A stretch of 64,000 bases of DNA from Marsupella aquatica (taxonomy: Eukaryota > Marchantiophyta): NCBI GenBank assembly GCA_973895155.1, contig OZ316892.1, forward strand, positions 14,384,001 through 14,448,000, given 5' to 3'. Below, piece by piece: positions 57,902 to 64,000 of the stretch. Numbering within the stretch: the first letter of the stretch is position 1; the number at the start of each line of letters is the position of its first letter. The translations under genes and the position numbers were made by a program. Below the pieces are notes generated by a model. The model searched no databases and was not told the origin of the DNA. It saw nothing but the letters and a program-made list of their open reading frames with translations.

Positions 57902-60900
57902 AAATGACGACAACGAAGGGTTAGGTGCACCATTTGCACCAAGGTTGGTGACAATCCAAGGATGGCACAAAACTTGACTTAAAGGTAACCTGTGAGAAGA
58001 ATTCTTCACCAACAGCTGTCTCACACAAGCCACAGAACAGCCATTGGTTAGATATGTCTCTAAAACAGTCATAAGAATCCAGTCCCATGTGACAGGATTA
58101 CATCCAATGCCCCGATTGAATTCTGTTTCTTCAGCTAGAGTCACAAGAAATAGTAGCCATGCTGCTTCTTTTGAAGAGTTTAAGACAGAAAACGAGTTGA
58201 CTGTTGGCTCAACAGGACCATCACAGAAGCTAAAATCGACGACAAACCTTGGAAATCAAGTCCTTCGCAGGAGCAGACACGATCGGTTTTTGCGGGAACT
58301 TCAGATCAACTTTGACAATGCTGCAATTCCACGCATGCAGGTACAAAGTTTCAGCTACAAGGAAATAACAAATACAAGACGTTGCTATGAGAAAGGAGGC
58401 ATCAATTGTGCGCCGTGATAACGCAGAAAACAAATTCCGGTAGCCATTGACGAAAAGGGAAAAGTCGTATGGCATTCCATATTGCGTCGAAGTCCTGACA
58501 CAACTTTAGAGCAGATTCTTAAGGAGAAACGGTCCTGACAACGTCAACACGCTTTTCAAGCACCGGACCATGAATCCTGGATACCTCTCCAAACTCCATG
58601 GTCGTTAAAAGAGGGCGATTTACATATACGTACAAATTCGATCAAGCCCACGCTAGGAAATACCGTTTATATGTGTCCGCGTGTTTGGCGGCTTCGAAAG
58701 GTGGAAACCCGTACAAAAATTCGAAGCAAAGAATGCCGAGACTCCACACGTCCACACCGGTATCATGCTCTTTCCCTTCCACTGCATACAGGTCAGGGAC
58801 AAAATTATCTCCTCCGCCTTCTATTCCAGATGGCCCTATGAACAACAGATTCGGTTCTGGTATTGCTGTCCAGCCCGTAAAATCAGCGGCAAGCTTGTTT
58901 CGTACCAGACATCAAGATTTCGCCCCACACTGGAATAGCTTAGTACACTCTTCTGACCACATTCGAAATACACTGCAGCGGAATGTGCTAATTTTGAGGG
59001 TTAGATTCAACCGGAACCACTGCGGGCTGGGAATAGAACCATGTAAGAGCTTTTCAGATAGGAATTGAAGTGGCCGTTCACCGAGGGTGGGCAGTGAAAT
59101 TCAAGAGACTAGCCATGAAGATTTGATCCCCAACCTTGACTAGTTGTATAATGATCTGACCTACGGATTTCAGACTCTGACAAAACTTCATCACTAGATT
59201 GAGGTACAAAGGAGATGTACTACGTAAAAGCTAAGGTCTAGGCCTAGACCTAGCTTCCACACGTGGACAAGTACAAATTCAGTCATTCTGCAATTGCGAT
59301 CGGGAAACCTACCCATCTCAGGAGGAAGATAATCCAGCGTCCCGCACAACGTTTTTCTTCTGTTGCACGTGTGTACAGACCAGCCAAAATCCGCTATCTT
59401 CAACTCTCCCTGTCATTAAAGCCATAACTGGTAAGGCCACGTTGAAAAATACATTCAAAATCAACTTAATTAAAAAAATTGTAGTAGTTTCAGTAGAGAA
59501 ACCCATGGAATGTTGCAAACCTAGCTGCAGCTGCAGCAAGATCTACGTAGGAATAAGGTAAATTTTTCTTAAAATACGACTAAAACGCATAATTTTGAAG
59601 GACTTGTGAGGAGGTTGCTACCCTGATTCCAAGCAACAGATTTTCTGGTTTGATGTCTCGATGTATAACGTGCTTCTCGTGGCAGTACGTCAACGCGTGC
59701 GCCAATGAGGCGATGTACTGGTTACAGTGAGTAAGCACAATTTAGTGTACTGACATTTTTATGAACAGAACGAGAATCTCCCTCGTGAGACCCAGATCTG
59801 TACACACTTCATACTGTGATTAAGCTCAAGTTAACCCCAACATCCGTTCTACATGCACGGGACTCGGAGATTATTCATTAAAACGTAACAAATCTTACCG
59901 TTGCGGCCCGCTTTTCGCTGAAGACTTTGCACCGTTGAAGCTCCTTATACAGTTCTCCTTTGGCAGCATACTCGAGAATAAGATATACACGCGCCTGCGC
60001 ACGACGACTCTTTTCAGTCTCTCTCTCTCCATCTCTCATTTTCAGTTAACCTTGTACTGCGTCGTTCCCATCTCCGTTTCGGTTCCCCATGAGCACTATA
60101 TTCATTCATTCATTTCCGCTGTGTGGTTCCATGCTTAGAACCTTTCTTCCACTTAAATTCTGGCTCTCAACTTGACAAGTGCTATTGGCTTTATTTACAC
60201 CCTATCCTTAGAACCAACATCCAACTACAGCAATTCAATTCTCTTCGACGCAAACCTTCCTCTCTTACGCTCTACATTACAAATCTAGACAGATATGCCA
60301 ACACATATCTGGGAAATCAACCAATTGTGCACTTTTGGTTCTATAATATGGCTAGAGTACTAGGGAATTGGGAAACGACCTACAATCTTAGTCATTTATC
60401 TTACAGACACAACAACTGAAGATACAGCATTCCAGCCCTCTCTAAGAAATTATGGTTTCTCTTTGATCCTAGAAAGCTGGTGTTGCAATCCCTTGCCTGG
60501 AACTTCTGGCTTCTTCCAAAAATTAGAGATCTGCCATAAGCAGGAAATTGCGGGAATGGGACCAACGCATTGATAGTGTGGGATCCTCATCCGATAGAGA
60601 TGACAAAATCTGCGACGATAGTTTGAGAGCAATTACAGAAAGCAGAACGAAGAAACTAGTACTAAAAGGTCGGCGCCACTTCCTACTATTTAACATTGAT
60701 AAGAATCCTACTTCCACCGTTCTATAACAAATTACTACAGTAGATGTGGCCTTTCTTTATCTAAACACGTTAAGTGTGCATTTGTTATCTCATTGTAGTG
60801 GAGAAGTTAGAGGCAAATCATCAGTCATCCCGTTCAGTTTCTAGGTTAGTGCCAGCAGGGGTTTCTGAATCGTCATGATCGACTTTCGACACACCGCGAT

Positions 60901-62243
60901 TTGTTCAACGTGAAATGTCCTGCCCAAACAGAACCTAAGGCCGGTGTGTTCGCTCTATACTTCGGAGCGAGCCTTAAAACACGAATAATAGCTATGACAG
61001 CAGCTGCTTTAGATCTAGCGTTGGAGGCTTTGACTAGAGAGTAGGATTTGGGGAACGATCTACCAGAATAAATAGTCAACTATCTTACAGGCACTGAGTT
61101 GGCCCTGCAATCACTTGCCCGGATTTCGAGATCTGCCTTTTAAACACGAAACTCGGGCATAGGACAAATGCATTGATCATAATTATCACCCGCCGAAGCT
61201 ACCTGAGTTCCGTCAAGGTTCCCAAAGAATAACAATGATCTATAAATGCAAACACTCCACCTTAATCGTACTCCTTCTCTATCTTGAACTCCAGTTTTCT
61301 ATAGGCAGTAATTATAGCCTACTCACGTGTTTCCGGCTTCTTCTGAACATTCGAGATCACTCTAAATCTTGAAGTCGTGTTTTCTTCTTGACCATCAATT
61401 GTGTCAGAGATTCACTCCTCAACCATGCAACTACTAATTCTAGTCTACTAACGTTTCTCCTTTCGATTCGCAGGAAAACACTTGGTGGTTTGCAAGGTAT
61501 AGAAAGCCTTCGTCCCACAATGCCGTATAAGACGAGCCCGCAAGTTTTCACAAGGTACTGCATAGACTAAACGCCTTTCCCAATTTCTTAGACAAGCTGA
61601 AGAACGAAGGCAGGGTATGTGAAGCTTACCGAATCATAGAAGTAACCATAGAGACGAAGGATATTTGGATGCCGGAGATGACTCTGAATTTCAATTTCAC
61701 GACGTAGCTGGTGTTCGACCTGCGACTGCTCCAGCTGGTTCTTGTAGAGCACCTTCAATGCTACAACGTACTTGCTCTGTACATTGCAAAAAGCCCTCTC
61801 GACTGACTGTTAGTGAGAAAGCAAAATAAGGCAAGACGATTCAAAACAAAATGCTTTTCCCTTACGACCGAATTGAAGATTAGACTTACTCTTTTCTCTC
61901 GTGCCAGATACACATTTCCAAACTTCCCACGCCCCAATGGTTTACCAATATCGAAGTCATCTATACACCATCTCTTGTCCTCATTTTTCGACGTCGCTTC
62001 AGCCGCCCCTTGGCGGATCTGGGCAGGTCGTTACGAGCGAAAAACTCAGACCGGGGGAAGTAATTTCGTCACAAAGATGAACAATTCACATATAATTATA
62101 AGCAACCAAGGGCATTCCGAAGGGATCCCGAAACAAGAGAAGCACAGTAAGTGCAAGACACAGCCAACCACAAAGGAAATGAATGATAAATCACTAAATG
62201 GGACGCAACCAACTACCCTGCTTTCGTCTGGAGCTTCAACCAT
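57890..62243 (-). CDS. Aurora serine/threonine protein kinase (plant alpha-like)
   Basis: Nine exons in consistent phase give 302 residues: 62217-62243, 61890-62018, 61630-61776, 59899-59994, 59622-59717, 59313-59409, 58664-58781, 58248-58320, 57890-58015. A short N-terminus (MVEAPDESR) precedes one kinase domain. Visible motifs are glycine loop GRGKFGNV (38-45), VALK with Lys60, HRDIKPEN with Asp154, ADFGWSVH with DFG 172-174, activation loop [17 protein letters not shown] with Thr185, then [20 protein letters not shown] and [22 protein letters not shown] plus the [16 protein letters not shown] loop is diagnostic of Aurora. The size matches Arabidopsis AUR1/AUR2. Aurora kinases act at spindle, chromosomes and cell plate in mitosis and phosphorylate histone H3. 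The third intron is about 1.6 kb; the others are 112-530 bp. All catalytic residues are intact. Confidence 0.95.
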
Positions 62244-62760
62244 CGCGCCTCCAACTCCTCCTCCTCCTCCTCCTCCTCCCTACACTCCGTCCTCGTCTTT
62301 CCCTTCAGTCTTTGCGCTGCTGCTGCTGCTGACGCAGTCTAGACCAGTCCTCCCGACCTCGATCTTCGTCTGTCCTTCCTTGCTCCGTGAATGGCTCAAT
62401 TGTTTACTTGCTGGCCGACGATACATTCGCAAGTCGGAGCAGAGCAGAGTACTGCACACTGCAGGAGCGCTCGTTCGCGCGATTTGCTGAGTGAGCGCCC
62501 CGCCCCGCGCCAACGATTGCGAGCAGGCAGGCCGCAGGCGGCATGCAAGACGAAATTTGAAATTCTCCTCTTCCTCTCCCCCGCCCCGCCCCGAACGTAA
62601 CTCCAGGCTCCACCGTCATCTCCTACAGTCATCTCCTACAGTCATCTCCCACAGTAGCTTCCGTACTCCCACACACAGTACAGTACGTAACTCCAGGCTC
62701 CACCGTCTTCCACCGTCGTCTCCTACAGTACCCAGCAGTACCAAACGCGCTGCCAAACAC
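62244..62760 (-). promoter_or_regulatory. 5' leader and promoter region of the Aurora gene
   Basis: Directly upstream of the minus-strand ATG lies a (GGA)n run in the leader (plus 62250-62280) and a (CTG)n run near 62321. Farther out, GC-rich sequence near 62480-62600 is followed by a doubled phrase TAACTCCAGGCTCCACCGTC (62598 and 62687) and short CATCTCCTACAGT repeats. I do not see an exact mitosis-specific activator core. Open frames here are low-complexity. Confidence 0.45.
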
Positions 62761-62934
62761 ATGTGTGATCATGTTTGGAGGCACTGTCTTATCTACAATT
62801 ATTCTTGGGAGGAGCTGGGGCTCACCATTCCAAAAAAAAATGTGTTTGATCAAATGATTTTTAATTTTTGTTGTCATTTATTAGTTTATCAACATTTATT
62901 AGTTTATCAAATAAATGAATTTTATTTATTTTGT

Positions 62935-63430
62935 CATCATGGACCCATGGGAAGCTCTTTTCAAAATCCCTGGAAGCATGTGCGGTCATATTAGCACTAT
63001 TATCACAAACAAGAAAAATTAATTATGCACAAATAACCAAACATGACTATTTGTAGAGAAGACAAAGAAATACAGTTTAACCTCGTAAGTTAAAAAACAA
63101 TGATAAGACTAAGACATTCACTTCAAATAAACAAAGAAATGGGTAAACAGAGGTTTGAATGTTTCTATTTGATTGTCAAACATTTGAAATAACCACGAAA
63201 GAATGAAACTAGTATTTAAGGTTACATGCAGGAAAAGTTATAGACTACTAAATTCACGATCCATAACTTTTTTCTATAAAGATTGGTCATATGCCATGAC
63301 CATGAGTCATTGTAGAAGCTACTGGAAAAGAAACAATTTTACATAAACCAGTGAAAATCTATGGCCATTTGTTTATGATCAAAAGCCATTATGGGCAACT
63401 ATGAAGCTTTGAGACAAGCTTATAGATTTT
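62935..63430 (+). repeat. Dispersed repeat family B, uninterrupted copy with empty TA site
   Basis: It carries GGACCCATGGGAAGCTC, TCAAAATCCCTGGAAGCATG, CCAAACATGACTA (TA at 63048-63049), CTTCAAATAAACAAAGAAAT and TTTGAAATAACC in the same order as the two halves flanking the transposon (42066-42191 and 47975-48200). It then continues into sequence shared with 34180-34420 (CATAAAGATTGGTCATATGC, CCATTTGTTTATG.TCAAAA). It therefore joins both groups into one family at least 500 bp long. Confidence 0.75.
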
Positions 63431-63499
63431 GCCAGTCCAGTTTTAATAATTGCAATGGGGTCTGGGCTTTCTCGAGTGAAGACTCTAGACTATGATTAC

Positions 63500-63631
63500 A
63501 AGATTTTATGTATGTCAAACTGAAGATCATACCACCAAAATTTAAGATTTTATGTATGTCAAACCCAAGATCATACCACCAATATTTAAGATTTTATGTA
63601 TGTCAAACTGAAGATCATACCACCAAAATTT
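63500..63631. repeat. 44-bp tandem repeat x3
   Basis: AAGATTTTATGTATGTCAAA starts at 63500, 63544 and 63588. Each unit ends in AAGATCATACCACCAA. Units differ at only a few bases. Confidence 0.95.
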
Positions 63632-64000
63632 ATGTGGATGGAAGAAATACGATGGTTTCTGGAAGCAGCAGTCTTGTAGAAGCATTTGCTGTGGGCATGG
63701 CAGGGCAGGGAGAGGGAATTGCTGCCGAAGGAATGAGGTTGGTGGATTGATGGAGCTGGATCGTGTGTTGAAAGCTTTTAAGTCGAAGTTTGAGGCAACA
63801 TTGCCTGAGATGACCCTGCTGAGTTGCAGAGAGGAGGGGAGAGTACTTTTAGCCACACAGTAAGTTGTGCTACGAGGTTTCAAGCATTCCGGGACCCACA
63901 ACCAGCACATGCCTCTGCATTTCCCTCTTGCGTGAAGCGGGTCGTCCAAGAGAGAAGATCAAGGAGCCTGAATTCTCCAAGGAGGCTCTTGCTGCCTTGC
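63632..64000. other. Window end, possible start of an unrecognised gene
   Basis: Open plus frames such as MVSGSSSLVEAFAVGMAGQG (63655) and, overlapping, MELDRVLKAFKSKFEATLPE (63749 on) look more protein-like than chance, but they stop within 100 codons. The window ends before any exon pattern appears. No family is recognised. Confidence 0.25.

Noticed and set aside
62046-62513. Minus and plus frames around the Aurora start, including a (TCC)n proline run
   Set aside because: Low-complexity leader sequence; only the short exon MVEAPDESR is supported by splice phase.

Overview
The window is nuclear DNA of a green plant. The genes I can model have many phase-consistent GT-AG introns. They include a plant-type Aurora kinase, a DCD-domain/Kelch protein (an architecture of green plants), a DCN1-like neddylation factor, a COX19 twin-CX9C protein and a small SERF-like zinc protein. 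Roughly one gene per 10 kb, Ty3 chromovirus debris, AIG1-type GTPases and a pogo-like transposon would fit a non-seed land plant such as a bryophyte or lycophyte, but I cannot fix the species.

Layout. 0-7 kb: a weak two-exon membrane-anchored gene (1410-2148), a decayed coiled-coil pseudogene (3330-3965, minus), and a tandem double AIG1-type GTPase split by one frameshift (5308-6902, minus). 7-17 kb: repeat-rich and partly GC-rich DNA with a dead Ty3/chromovirus integrase and chromodomain (14525-15478) and several tandem duplications. 17-27 kb: mostly unrecognised, with COX19 at 20995-21372 (minus). 27-32 kb: a ten-exon DCD-Kelch gene (minus). 32-37 kb: dispersed and tandem repeats. 37.4-40.8 kb: a ten-exon DCN1-like gene (minus) whose ATG sits alone on its own coding exon. 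42.2-48.0 kb: a 5,781-bp transposon. 48-53 kb: AT-rich repeats, then a GC-rich island leading into the SERF-like gene (53551-53784, plus). 57.9-62.2 kb: a nine-exon Aurora kinase (minus). 62.9-63.4 kb: a paralogous copy of the repeat into which the transposon inserted.

The most unusual object is the transposon at 42192-47972. It has 32-bp terminal inverted repeats with one mismatch, TA target duplications, and a pogo/Tigger-like transposase broken by one frameshift and one nonsense codon. On the other strand it carries cargo: an intact BRCT-domain ORF and the first coding exon of a NAA30/MAK3-like N-terminal acetyltransferase. The repeat copy at 62.9-63.4 kb preserves the empty insertion site. 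This is gene capture by a Tc1/mariner-superfamily element with its ends, target duplication and empty site all visible in one window.

The host genes do not form a pathway: cell division (Aurora), cullin neddylation (DCN1), respiratory-complex assembly (COX19), stress/cell-death related (DCD-Kelch) and GTP-binding (AIG1). Exon junctions were placed by hand from splice signals, reading phase and remembered family similarity, without transcript data or database searches.
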